Assembly (NCBI GenBank): GCA_950022295.1
Contig: OX465601.1
Location: 78,501,501 to 78,565,500 of the forward strand
Source of the DNA: Bromus sterilis
Lineage: Eukaryota > Streptophyta > Magnoliopsida > Poales > Poaceae
Direction of reading: 5' to 3'
DNA length: 64,000 nt
This document shows positions 1 through 12,118 of the stretch, one piece after another (the stretch's first letter is position 1; every line of letters begins with the position of its first letter). Under the pieces are notes generated by a model that was not told the origin of the DNA, did no database searches, and worked only from the letters and a program-made list of their open reading frames with translations. Made by a program: the position numbers and the translations under genes.

Positions 1-776
1 GGTCCTGGAAGCTTCTAGAAGGTTCCGGAAGGTTCCAGGCAGTACCACCCACTGCCCTGCGCCCCTGGCCTTGTGGGGCAAGCCACCTAGGCTGCCCTGG
101 CCGGCCAGGTGGTGGGGGCGCACCAAAAAGGGGTGGGAGATCCTCCAGGTGGGATTTCCAAATACCATTATGGAAGGTTTCCGGTGGGAAGGTATGTGTA
201 GGTTTGGAAGGCTTGGGAGTCCAAGTTGGACTCCCAAACCTCCTTGAGCTGCGCCCTAGGCCCCTTGGCCACCTATATAAGGTGAGCCAAGGGTGGGGGG
301 AAGACACACAATCAATCCCCAAGGCCTATGCGCCACCCTCCCTCCTCTAAACCCCGTTGCTCCACTTTTAGACCCCGGTTTAAACGCTGTTCTAGATCGG
401 AATCCGTTAGGGTTTTCTCCCTCTAGTTTTCTCGGTGGCGTTCATCTCTGGACGGCGGAGCGCTGCTGGATTGCTGCTACGGGATGTGTGGATACTAATG
501 GAGGGGTCGTACCTTCGACCCTTCTTCGAGGAGTTTGTTCATGGGACTTGTTCGTGGGACTAGATCGCGGGACTTGTTCGTGGGATTGATCGAGGGACTG
601 TTCGTGGGAGAACTTGCGAGATCTACTTCCACTACGTCCACGAGCTTCACCAACTCTACTTCCGCTACATCGGTTGGTGAGCCATGACCTAAAACCTTGT
701 ATGCAATCTTCTTGGATGATCTTGGGTTCTTGATTCGTAGGCCGAAATTTTTTGTTTTCTACTACGTTTCCCAACA
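1..776 (+). mobile_element. 5' LTR (3' portion only) of a Copia-type retrotransposon
   Basis: This segment is repeated at 7179-7954 at the same length. I count 7 substitutions in 776 aligned positions and no net indel, about 99.1% identity. It ends ...CCCAACA and is followed at once by a tRNA-Met-type primer binding site, so it is the right end of the left LTR; the rest lies left of the window. A TATA-like TATATAAG is at 274-281, a plausible start region for element RNA. ORFs of about 100 codons here and in the matching part of the other LTR are chance frames. Confidence 0.93.
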
Positions 777-777
777 G

Positions 778-790
778 TGGTATCATGAGC
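778..790 (+). other. Primer binding site of the Copia element
   Basis: TGGTATCATGAGC begins one base after the LTR end. It differs by one inserted base from TGGTATCAGAGC, the usual plant Copia site complementary to the 3' end of initiator tRNA-Met. Its position fixes the 5' LTR end at 776. Confidence 0.8.
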
Positions 791-3700
791 GATCCTTGAT
801 TAGATGCATGTTTAGGTCTAGATCATATGTGTGATATGAGGCATTGATTTTCTTGTTGCTTCCCTGTCATGTGATTTTTTCTATGCTTGATGGCAAGTTG
901 AGGTTTTGCTACAAGGATTGAGTTTTCCATCGATCCCTCTATGCTGCTTTCAGTATGCTGGTTGCCTTGATCATGGTCTACATCAAACTCCTTGGATCTC
1001 ATCTTAATCTCGCAATAGAAGATTTAGCATGGAGGGGCTTGTGGATTTTATGAACTCAAATCCACACGGGGGTCACGCGTTTAACGAAGTTTGGCTTGTG
1101 GCATTAGTTGTTGCACGTACCCCGTATGTTAAACTAGCAACAAAAGAAGTATCGTGTTTTGTTTTATCTAGGGTTTCTCGTTTGCCTTGTAAACCTGCTT
1201 AACAACCACGATAAAATTTGCAACAACCCGTGTAGATGGCGATCTAACTCGTTTTTGCAGAGTATGCATGTGATGTGGTATAGCCTTCAAGATTTGCAAT
1301 GTGTTTGTATGAGATGCTATATGTTATGTAATATTTATTCGCGACCTGCGTGTCGTGGTACGGCATGATGACTGGAGTCATATGATTGTCACTTAATTAT
1401 GGCCTGCGTGCCAGAACTGTTTATTAGCTCGAGGCAAAGCAATAGATAGATGCAAAGGTGATGATCTACGATGCGGAGGTGGACCCCGACGCACATGCCG
1501 GAAGTCGTGGTGATGTTCCCGGCGCCAAGGACAAAGTTGTTGGACACGGTGACTTCAACCACGACGACGTGAAGACAATGAAGACTTCACGAAGCAAAGG
1601 GCTATACTATATCACAAAATTTTATGAACTGCCTGTGATGTTTATCCCTTTGATGCACCCTTGTTTGATGCGCGATAGTCGTATTTTATTAGGGTGATCT
1701 CTCGCAAAACAATATCAAGTTGATAGTGTTCTTCCAACTGTAGCACCGTCTATACTATGTTTCACATCGGAACAGGTCATGTCACATGGGTGCACACGGT
1801 GTGACGCATAAAAGACGGGTGTGTTAAAAGAACACACAGCACATTACACTTGGTTATCTTGACGGTTTGGATAAAAGTTTGCTACCGGAACACGCCCATC
1901 GAAAGATGAACAAGAATCACCTTTGGCATGATTGGCAAGTTGGCCTACCGGTCCAGTCTAAGTCATCAGTGATGTCACATCAATGGCGGACGATTGGGTT
2001 GGATCTTGAATAACTCCAGCATCAATTACGAGAGATATTGATCTGAGTGGGAGCGCACTAAGTAATTAAATTGATTAATCACAAGTGCAACTTAATTATG
2101 AACAAAGTCTTAGTATTTGCATTATCGTTGTAGAATAATGGCTCGCGTTACCACCTTCCCAATTGATTTTGATTAACTGTTTTATCTGGTAAAAACTTTA
2201 CGATTGGTACCGTATTGTGAGGACTATCCTCAATAGTGTCAAGAAGGAGCTTGTCCTATCGCAAATTTTTGATGCTCTCCCGCTGATTCTATGGATGATG
2301 TGACTTATGTCCATAATCCAAAATGCTAGAATTCCACGACAGCTAAGTGCATTGTCTTCACCACCATGAAACCCGAACTTCGAAAAGTTTGGGATAGTTA
2401 TGTTATATTCATGGAACTGAAAAATAAGTTTTCAGTAGTAAGACAATTAATGTTGGATATAAGATATCTAGTACAATGTATGATTGTAAGCATTAGTGAA
2501 AATGTTCATTGTGCTCTAAACAAAACTGATAAGTGTGGGATCCAGAAGAACAATGATCATATGATGATGAGGATTAAGGGAAAGGAAGTTCCATAGGGTG
2601 TTAGTAAGACTTACACGCCGGAAAGTCCATGGCCTGCGCCACCCTTGATCATGTGTGATCTTCTGTGAGTAGGAGTGACATTGGAAATAGAACTATGATA
2701 CGTATAAAGGCAAAACGAAAGAAGACTGGAATAACCAGCTCAGAAATGAAAGTCATACGGAGTTATAGATGAATTCATTGCTGGTCAAGAGATGTAATTC
2801 TTGGGAATCATGATTAAGCAGTTAATTGTGGATTCTGTATATTGTGATTAAACTGTTGATCACCGGAATATCACATCGATTGCATATTGTTGCAACTCGA
2901 TGCAAGAAATACTATGGCCTTTATGACTAGCTAATGATGAGTTTTGACACGCTCGGGAACAAGGTAAAAGGTTTACTATACCGTGTGTTGACTCTATGAT
3001 TATCTTCATAATTCATTTTAGAGTTGAGTAAATTGTTACTACACTTTAGCCTTGTTGCAAAACATCATTTTGAATCATGTTTGTTGCAAGAGAGTTGTTC
3101 AAAGCTATGAATAACGTAAAGGCCATACTTCCATTATGAATAGGGTGTATGTTATGAATCTTGATAATAATACTGAACATCCATAACACTGACGCAAAAC
3201 GTCGCAAGACTGACAGAAATACCACATAGATGTGGCACTGCCGTTTATCACAAGTGACATAACATGCATGAAGAATTTCCATAAGTGATGGACTTTCGAG
3301 TCATATGATTATGAATCACTTGACGCTTGCGATCTTTGTCTCGAAGTAATGTGACTAAAACACCGTTAATAGGCCATACATGAACGGGCAACTAAACCAT
3401 TGGTAATCATACATGATGATGTGTGTAGTCCAATAAGTGTAGTTGTGTGCAGTGGATTCCCTATCTTCACTCATGAGTTGAAGTAGATATGTGGATATCT
3501 GTTCAATAGAGACATACGTCTGAAATCTTTGAAATGTTCAAGGAATTTTAGAGTGAAATAGAAATTCATTGTAACAAGAAAATAAAGCTTCTGCAAATTA
3601 GATTGTAGAAAGTAATATTTTAGTTACAAGTTTAGTGAACGTCTGATGAGTTGTGAAGAACTGTCATAACTTGCGTCTCCCGGAACATCACTATGAGTAA

Positions 3701-4269
3701 AGTGTTCGAGAGATGTAATCAAGCCATGTATGACACGGTAAAGATCAAATATGACGTTTATCAATTTGCCATTATACTTATTAAAGTTATGCGTTAGTGA
3801 CTACGGTTTTTACACTGAAAAGAGCATCATCAAATCTGTTGAAATGACACCATATTAGATGTGGTATGGACTGTTAAAACCATGTTGTCTTTTCTTAAAA
3901 TTTAGGTATATGAGGCATATGTTTGACATACTCAAAACCCCAAATCAGATAAGTGCTACTTTGTTAAGGTTATGCCAAAAGTTTTGGTATTCCTCTATCA
4001 CTACACAAAAGCAAAACTGTTTTCTGTTAAGAACAATGTGTTTTGAAGAAAAATAGTTTCTTACAAAAGAGTGAGTGGGAGGACAGTGCAACTTGTCAAA
4101 GATTGTTGAATCTTCAGAGGAGTGCGCAGCTGAACCACACAGGTTAGACAAAAATCGTACAAACATTCATGATATGTAAAACGAGATATTGTTGTTCGAC
4201 AATGATAAACCTGTGATATACAAAGAAGCGTTGATGGGCCCTGACTCCGGGATTTGGCTAAATGCCAAA

Positions 4270-5481
4270 TAATCCGAGATAGTATCCATGGAAGTAAGTC
4301 AAGTTTTGAACTTGGTAGACCCTCGGAAAGACTAAAAGTCTGAAGAATATATATATGGATCTATAATTGATTCGGATGAAATTGTTTTATCCATAAAGCT
4401 CAACTCGTTGGAAAATTGTTTTCTAGCAAGTTCAAAGGTTGACTACGGCGAAATAGTGTCGACCGTAGAAATGCTTTAGTCAGTTCGGGTTATACTAGCA
4501 ATTACTACATATCTCATTTATAGGATATGGTAGAATGAACGTCAAAACAAAGTTCCTACATGGAAATATAACAAAGGACGTATACGTGATACGGCCGGAA
4601 TGTTTTGTCGATTCAAAGGATGCTAAAATAGATGCAAGCCTTGGATATCCAGTGATGGACTGGAGCTAGCATAATGGAGTTGGAATTTTCGTTGTGATGA
4701 AATTGCCAAAAGAGTTTGTTTTCATCAGGAATAACGAAGATGCTTGAATATTCAAGAAAGTAAGTGGGAGCTGAATAATATTTCTAAAACCTTATGTAGA
4801 TGACATATTGTTGATTAGAAATGATATAAATTTCTTGACACGAATAAGGACTTCATTGGAAATAGTTTTCAGTTGAAGAACTTGGGCTGATATAGCATTA
4901 GTATTGAGCATAGTGATCTATGAAGATAGTAAGTGCCTGATCATGCTAAAGCCAACCCTACATATTGACATGATACTAAAGTAGTTTAGTATGAAATTCC
5001 AAGAAACATGTTCTTGCCGAAGTCGTGGTGAAAAGTTGTTTGCAGAAATCGGTGTTGATGAACACAGATAAGCAAAAACACGTGAATTGAATTCCACTCA
5101 CCCGTGTGTTTGGATTAATCATGTACACCATAATATGTAAAACGACCAGATATGTCCAGTGCTTCAAAAGGTTATGAGCAAGATACCAAAGTGATCAATA
5201 TATTGATCATTGGACAAACAGTGAAAAGTTAAACTTATGATAGATAAGATATGTTTCTCGGAAAATGGAGATAATGAAGAGCTCGTTGTAACAAGTTACA
5301 CCAGCTGAATTTTGATGTAAACAGTTACACCAATTCAGTCTTCATACTTACTCCGATCGATTTTCGATTTTAATTGGGATTGTGTGTTTCACACATAAGG
5401 GTGGCACAGTATGAAGGAACTGTGTTAAAGTTACATACTGTGGCGAATTCTATAACAGAGGCTAAGTATATTGTTGCTTAA
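4270..5481 (+). pseudogene. Relic of Copia reverse transcriptase and RNase H
   Basis: Broken reading frames keep recognisable Copia landmarks in the correct order. Near 4280-4325 there is a segment like the start of the reverse transcriptase (SMEVSQVLNLVDP). Near 4560-4620 a frame reads GNITKDVYV followed by RPECFVD, as in the conserved GNL..EVYM..P.GF motif. At 4793-4804 the catalytic YVDD is intact and is followed by ILLIRND. Around 4870 FQLKNLG is followed by a stop. At 5440-5481 VANSITEAKYIVA ends in TAA and corresponds to the RNase H TEAEY motif. Stops and frameshifts separate all of them, so no enzyme can be made. Confidence 0.8.
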
Positions 5482-5827
5482 AGAAGTAACAGGGGAGGGT
5501 ATTTTGAATCATCAGTTCATTTATGAACATGGTATGGTTTCCTAGATGCTTGAAGCTCATGGAACATTGATGAATGATTTCATGACTTATTCTAAGGAAC
5601 CAAGGTCCTACCAAATTATTCAAACATATACAAAGCTAAACTGATAAAATTAGTGAATTTTATGATACCGTGAAAACGCGAAGATATGCAAGATACAAAC
5701 GGGCCTGAAACGTCAGATCCGAAGATGAGGTCTATACCACAAATGAGGCATTTATTACACCGGTATGCCATAGGTGTAAAGTGCTCAAGCACTGACAATA
5801 TTATTGACTCTAGTGCAAGTGGGAGAC

Positions 5828-7954
5828 TGTTGGAAATATGCCCTAGAGGCAATAATAAAATGTTATTATATATATATTTCCACGTTCGTAATTAATGTTT
5901 ATATTTCTGTGCTATAATTGCAATGACCCTGACTGTGAGATTCAGAAGAAAACTCATTTGCATGTGTGGAAATGTAAACACCAAGAGTTCCTGGTTTAGC
6001 CTCTAAGACCAGCTCATGTGCTAACTGGTGATTACGTTTTCTTAATCATGGACATTGTTCTTGTAACAAGGATGTCAGTAGCAATGGGAACATATTGTTA
6101 GCAGAACAATGATGTTGAACTGACCCCAGTATTGAATGATATACTTAGAGATCACATCGTAACTACGTTATAAGTCATATCATGAAATGTTATCATATAC
6201 GTAATTCCTTAGACCATGAGAGTATCGAGTTGCTTCACACAGGAAGACATGCTTTGGTTCTTAGATGAATCCTCCCGTAAATGGGAAGTAGTAAAATAAG
6301 TTCTGGGTATGTCAGATGGTGTGGCTAGTGACTGTGATAGTTCAAGAATGGGATTTGCTCCTTCACGATGAAGAAGATATTCACTTCGGGCCCACTCGGT
6401 ATGACGGTATCCATTATAGTCTGGCCAGACGCATTGTGATTCAGTCACGGGGATACCGGAATACGATAACGAGAAAAGGGACAAACGAGCAAAGAGGATA
6501 ACGAGTGGCTTGTGTTCAAAATTTGTTACACATGGGTGCCAAACTTCTCTCCTCTAACTTTGTCATATATCGCGAAGCAAAGGGAATGGTACATGACTAA
6601 ACATAATGGTTCACTCGAAGTTTCTTCGTGTATGTGCGGGAGTCAACATGGGTGTCCATGGCTCCGCTGTTGATTATTGGCTATTGACAAAAGGCTGTTG
6701 ACCTATGTCCGGAAGATGTCCTGAGTCATGTCCGCATTATACCGAACCTATTGGGTCACACACTTAACGAACAGTAGTCTGTTAGAATACTAGTATGGTA
6801 GAAGGTTTAGTGGAAGCAAAGCAGAATAGTTCATACGGGTACCGGAAGTAGTTCCGGAGATTTATGGAATAGTTCATAAGGGCACCAGAAGTAGTTCTGG
6901 ATATTTAGGATATGTTTGGATCTCTCTGGATTAGTCCCAGGTGGTTCCGGAACATATGAAAATGGTAATGGGAAAGTTTACTATCAACCGGAATAGTTTC
7001 GGTGATCGGTGGACAGCTTAAACAATATGTTGTGTTCACCGGACATAATAACCTTTGCCCGGATGGCTCCGAAACCCATTTAGATGGCTCCGGAACATTC
7101 GTTAGAGGTTCCGGAAGGTATTGGAAGTGCTCCAAAAGTGTCTGGAATGTCCCGAAACAGTCTCGGTAGGTCCCGGAAGGTCCTGGAAGCTTCTAGAAGG
7201 TTCCGGAAGGTTCCTGGCAGTACCACCCACTGCCCTGCGCCCCTGGCCTTGGGGGGCAAGCCACCTAGGCTGCCCTGGCCGGCCAGGTGGTGGGGGCGCA
7301 CCAAAAAGGGGTGGGAGATCCTCCAGGTGGGATTTCCAAATACCATTATGGAAGGTTTCCGGTGGGAAGGTATGTGTAGGTTTGGAAGGCTTGGGAGTCC
7401 AAGTTGGACTCCCAAACCTCCTTGAGCTGCGCCCTAGGCCCCTTGGCCACCTATATAAGGTGAGCCAAGGGTGGGGGGAAGACACACAATCAATCCCCAA
7501 GGCCTATGCGCCACCCTCCCTCCTCTAAACCCCGTTGCTCCACTTTTAGACCCCGGTTTAGACGCTGTTCTAGATCGGAATCCATTAGGGTTTTCTCCCT
7601 CTAGTTTTCTCGGTGGCGTTCATCTCTGGACGGCGGAGCGCTGCTGGATTGCTGCTACGGGATGTGTGGATACTAATGGAGGGGTCGTACCTTCGACCCT
7701 TCTTCGAGGAGTTTGTTCATGGGACTTGTCCGTGGGACTAGATCGCGGGACTTGTTCGTGGGATTGATCGAGGGACTGTTCGTGGGAGAACTTGTGAGAT
7801 CTACTTCCACTACGTCCACGAGCTTCACCAACTCTACTTCCGCTACATCGGTTGGTGAGCCATGACCTAAAACCTTGTATGCAATCTTCTTGGATGATCT
7901 TGGGTTCTTGATTCGTAGGCCGAATTTTTTTGTTTTCTACTACGTTTCCCAACA
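5828..7954 (+). mobile_element. 3' LTR of the Copia element (complete, 2127 bp)
   Basis: It starts TGTTGGAAATATGCCCTAG right after the polypurine tract and ends CCCAACA at the junction with the F-box/LRR gene. The opening matches the LTR start I associate with the BARE/WIS/Angela group of Triticeae Copia elements; the body is unlike what I remember of those, so the family name stays open. The TATA-like box at 7452-7459 lies about 0.5 kb before the junction, so read-out transcription into the gene is possible. The first 5 bases beyond the LTR (GCTCC) are the expected target duplication; its partner is outside the window. Confidence 0.93.
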
Positions 7955-9348
7955 GCTCCGGCCCAGATGGCAGCGCCCGCTTCTTCGCCTGGCGGGAGGC
8001 CTTTGACTCAGCGGCGGCGGTGGCGCTCGACGCCGCCAAAGCCCCCGTCACCAGGCTCACCATGCGCCTAGGGTCCAATCTCCACGTACCGGTGGGCGAT
8101 TGGATGGCCCTGTACCGCGAGGGCGCGGACAAGGTCGTGCCGCGCTACACGGACCTGGTCGACGCCGTGCTCTCCCGCCCGGCGACGCGTCGTGTCCAGG
8201 ACCTTCGGGTTGACGCCACGGATCCGGAAAAATACCGCCGTCATTACCTCGTAGGCCTCTACACGGTGACCCTCGACTCCCTGCCGTCGGAGACACTCCG
8301 GGTACTAGAACTCATCAACTGCAGGGGAATACTCTACCAGAGGCAGGCCCCGGCCGTCGTGTTCCCCCTGTTTTCCTCCCTACGTCTGAGCCACTCTGTT
8401 CAGCACATAAGCTCTCTCCAATGCGTCATGGACGCGTCGCCTGTGCTCGCTGCCGTACACCTCGAGGACGTCCATATCAACGCAACACAGGAGGAAGCCA
8501 AACAAGTCACAACATGCCGCCTCAGAGGCCCGGCGGCCACCGTGCTCGTTCTGGACAGTTGCAGCTGGGAGCAGGCCCGACATCCCCATCGATCTGAGTA
8601 CCACTATACAACAACTGTGGATGTCGATGACATGGAGATCGACGCGATGAAGCTGCGCCGCGTCAGGTACAAGGGCCCCGTCTGCAACTTGTCATTCATT
8701 CCGCAGCCGCTTGAGTTGGAACAAGTGGATCTGGATTTTGTCAATCATGGCTACAAGGGGGACAACAATGACTTGGAAACCTTCTGGCGGTTCGCTCGGA
8801 GCTTCACCAGCACCAAGGAGATGAGGCTGAGGATGAACCACCTAGAGGATATGGCCGTCCTCAGCGAGGCGAGGCGGGTCGAGCTCCTGTCGGCATTCCG
8901 CCGCCTCCACCATCTCGAGGTTCATGGAGCATATTGGGGGAAAGGCAAAGATGCAGCATTGGCGATCTTGAACCTGCTGCGTTGTTGTCCCGTGCTTTGT
9001 ACCCTGCGGATCAACCTGACCGCAAAGCACGAGGGCACCTCGAATAAAACTCGAGTCTCTCAGAAAGAAATTCAGATCGCTGCCTTGTTGGGTCCACACA
9101 ACTTGCTCCAGTGCTTGCGGAGCTCCCTCGTGAGAGTGGGTTTGCAATTTCAGCAAGAGAAGTCGGATTGTCTTGGTGTCAAGCTTATAAAATTCTTGGC
9201 TGAGAATGCGATGGTTCTCGAAGAAATGTGTATCGACGATGGGGAGAAAATGTTGTGCAAGCGCATGAGTTCCAAGACCGAAAAGTGGAACTCAAGAAGA
9301 AAAAAGTTAGGGGCGACGACTTTTGTTGTTTTACCTCTTAAGAGTTGA
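7955..9348 (+). pseudogene. F-box/LRR-type protein gene, 5' part cut off by the Copia insertion
   Basis: Proteins of this family are substrate receptors of SCF ubiquitin ligases. The open frame runs about 460 codons to TGA at 9346-9348 in GC-rich coding sequence. It shows leucine-rich repeats (for example LPSETLRVLELINCRG and RRLHHLEVHGAYW) and the C-terminal block ending in AENAMVLEEMCIDDG and a VLPLKS tail, typical of the large grass F-box/LRR family. The N-terminal F-box is missing because codon 1 of the remaining frame abuts the LTR end. The frame extends back into the LTR only to 7912 without an ATG; the first in-frame ATG is at 8062. The lost 5' part should lie left of the window, beyond the 5' LTR. 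Classed as disrupted; the 3' part shows no other damage. Confidence 0.8.
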
Positions 9349-11907
9349 CTTCACAAAAAGGAGAATTTGGTATGCATACTCATAATCCTATTTAGGTAGT
9401 GTTTTCTCAAGAGAGTATATTATGTTACCTAAGGGAAATGTCGGGCTGGACCGGACTATGTTGGCACATCATGACTTCATAGGTAGAGTGCTATCGTCTA
9501 AAGTTCCTTCAAGCTATATATGCTTCCGCTATCGCTCCTAGGGACAAGGCTTGTGAAGTGGCTAGTCTGTTGGTTGTTTTTGTTAACGCTAGGAATTTTA
9601 TCTAGCTTGGGATGATTATATGACTACATTAGATCTTACAAAATTAATGCTAAACAATTTGTTCCATTGCTCATAATAGGTTACAAGTATGACGTATCAC
9701 AGAATTAACTTTAATTGACAATGCTTAATACTAAAAAAACATTAGAGATAAAACCATGTTACAAGTACTAGAAAGCAAACAAAATGTTATATCTTGTATG
9801 CAGACCTCAAGTTGAATGCTAGCACATAATCTTGTCGTTTATGACTTTGAACATTTGTATTTCGCAGCACCCTTCTACTCCCCTGTAAGATCATGTGTCA
9901 TTCCATATACGTAGTAGCGATTAATAGGTGGTATCAGATCATGTCTGACGTGTAGCCTCTGGAGGCCGGCGAAAAGGAATACAGACAGGTTTACTTACTG
10001 GTGTATGTAAAATAAATCATGTCATAGCTTATAGTAGATGAGTAGGTGGTATCCGATCCTGTGCAAGCATATATTGAATTGAAATCCAATCTACGTTTTG
10101 TGGACGGTGCTCTCATCTTTCTTTTTGGGCACAAGTTTTTATTGTTTACTTAATAGGAGTATATAATATATAATACTAGTACTGTACGAAATCCTGTTTT
10201 TGTAATACTACTTTGATCTGATACGAAATACTATTTTTGTCGCTGTAGAAATGGTGCAGCGGCATGGCAGTGAGCAGACGTGGTGACACAACAGAATAGC
10301 AGGCGCTGCACTGGCTTCATGTCTTAAGTTAATGCAAACAAATCCGTAGAGTTGACGTACCTATTTCCTTTTGTGAATTTGTTTACTGTTGGGACATGGG
10401 CATATTTAGCAAAATAAAGAAATAAAAAGGCTATAGTTTACTGTCCTTTTGTTGTGCGGCAAGAAAAGTTCATGAGTCCACTTCTGGTTGGGGGATTTCG
10501 ACATCTAATTGCAGGCACACCAATTATTTCTCTTGTGAACGGCAACGAGGAAGACATGGCTTGGTCGTCTGTTGGAGATTGAGGGGCTCTTTCGTTGGTT
10601 AGTGTGTGCTTTCAAAGCTGGCGTGGTCTAGCCGTGAAGTCAAAACGACTGTGGTAAAATTTTGATGTTCCGAGTTTTGCTCTGGCAATTCTGTGTACCC
10701 CGCGTGTGTGCGTCGCGGCGTTGAGGCCGCCGGTGCCATCCTATACCTCTCATCCCGCGCGTATGCTTATCTGCAGGCTGCAGCAAACTTTTCCCCTGAT
10801 GTGCTACCTTGCTGTGTGGACCGGTGTGCTAGCTTGCCTGTAGATCTTCTGTTCTTACTTCACGACGATTTGTGCATTTGATTGGAACTGTTTATTTGTA
10901 TTGCCTTATGTATAGCTTGCCTTATGTATAGCGTGTGTTGGGATATTGCAAAATCTGTACTTCTAAGTAGATTAGTTGTTTGGCACTTTGGGAGCATGTA
11001 CAGAAATTGTAAAACGACTACTACTATTTCTCGTTGTGTATCTTGTTTTTCTCTTTATATCTCATCACAGATTGCATTCGTAGACTTTGACCATTTATCG
11101 ATACTTTGTTAGACTTGTTAAGACTATGATATATTCACGCTCAATTTTTAGTTATAGATGTGAATTATTACATGTTGGTAAAATTCATCTCGGATTTTAT
11201 CTTGCATCGAGCCTTCGAGCCAGCTTGTCGAGCTTTCGAGCTTGACCGGACGGCTTAGGTTGCTTTGTTCCACCTTCGAGCCGAGCCCGAGCCCGAGCCC
11301 CGACTTGTCGAGGTCGAGCCTCGAGCTTTGAGCTTTGCGCTTTGTGTCACCCCTAGACCGAACCTTTTGGGCTAAATTGAAGCCTCGTAAACCTTTAGAA
11401 GACTCAGGACTCCAACAACTCGGTGAGATCGATGGAGGCATACTTGCGTGTAGCGTCCCTCTTTTTCCGCTTTTTTTTTTGGGAAGCACATGCTACAGCT
11501 TCTCGTGCTACAAAACTATACTCCAATGTTACACGAATAAGAGAGAACCGACCGTTAGAAAAACATCAATTTTCTAGTATATCAGTTTTATTTTAGACCT
11601 ATATGCACCAGAAGCACCACAACTTGCTCAACATGTGCAAGTTAGTCCTATAACTTGCAAACTGTGAAACAGTGATACACAAACTTGTATTGAGGAGCAA
11701 ATTGGTCCAAAAGCGTTCTGGAGACCCACATATTTTTTTTCTCTCTCATGTGTGGCCTTGAATGCTTCCTTACATGCGGTACCCACATGTCAGCAGTGGA
11801 TGAAATAATTAAATGACATATGAAGGCTAGCTAACTACGCTGAAACAACACCGGAGCTACAAAATATGGAAATAAAAACCTACTACTACTCCCCGGAGGC
11901 CGACGCC
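9349..11907. other. Intergenic, 3' flank of the F-box/LRR gene
   Basis: I see no convincing gene. Short ORFs (such as 10693-10881) lack family features. 11205-11340 is low-complexity, built from repeated CGAGC/GAGCC words. The stretch around 11580-11830 resembles diffuse grass repeat sequence (the ACATGTCAG word), with no ends I can define. Confidence 0.5.
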
Positions 11908-12113
11908 TCACTTCTTGGACAGCCGGTAGAGGTAGTGGTCAAATGTGGAGGTCATCAAGACCTCCGCCAGCTTCATCTCGTCCTTGGCCGCCGCAAGGCA
12001 GACAGTTGCGCCCTCCTCGCCGGTGCCTCTTTGGCGGCGATGAGTTCTCCCTGTACCATGCGGTGATGGTGCGTGGATGGTCATAGGTGCTCATCCAGCG
12101 CATGGAAGCGCAC
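11908..12113 (-). pseudogene. Unidentified protein fragment, C-terminal end, split by a solo LTR
   Basis: The minus strand has protein-like, GC-rich sequence ending in a stop at 11910-11908, with the last residues TFDHYLYRLSKK. Upstream on the same strand a neighbouring frame reads HHRMVQGELIAAKEA, so a frameshift must lie in between. The 4.47-kb solo LTR interrupts it at the CCACC target duplication. If the LTR is ignored, the frame continues into 16592-16640 (LSRTKKSGWVRFHALDEHL reads across the junction). I do not recognise the family. Confidence 0.3.
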
Positions 12114-12118
12114 CCACC

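Larger units (their letters stand above)
777..5827 (+). mobile_element. Internal region of the Copia element, coding capacity lost
   Basis: About 5 kb lie between the two LTRs, with no ORF longer than about 80 codons. The left end carries the primer binding site and the right end the polypurine tract AAGTGGGAGAC (5817-5827), directly before the TGTTGG of the 3' LTR. Remnants of reverse transcriptase and RNase H can be read in the right half (separate entry). I could not recognise gag or integrase in the left half. An element with 99% identical LTRs and this much internal decay is best read as non-autonomous, mobilised by proteins of a relative. Confidence 0.85.

Noticed and set aside
293..589. 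98-codon ORF present twice (also 7471-7767)
   Set aside because: It lies in both LTRs of the Copia element, downstream of the TATA box, without homology to any protein I know. It is repeated only because the LTR is.
7930..7954. LTR-supplied start codon for the F-box/LRR frame
   Set aside because: The triplet at 7930 is TTG, not ATG. The LTR gives no in-frame ATG after the stop at 7909.
7620..8132. 170-codon minus-strand ORF across the LTR/gene junction
   Set aside because: It is antisense to the F-box/LRR frame and its left part is LTR. It is a shadow ORF.
10693..10881. Possible last exon of the F-box/LRR gene
   Set aside because: The F-box/LRR frame ends cleanly at 9348 with the family's usual C-terminus, so no further exon is needed, and the ORF has no domain.
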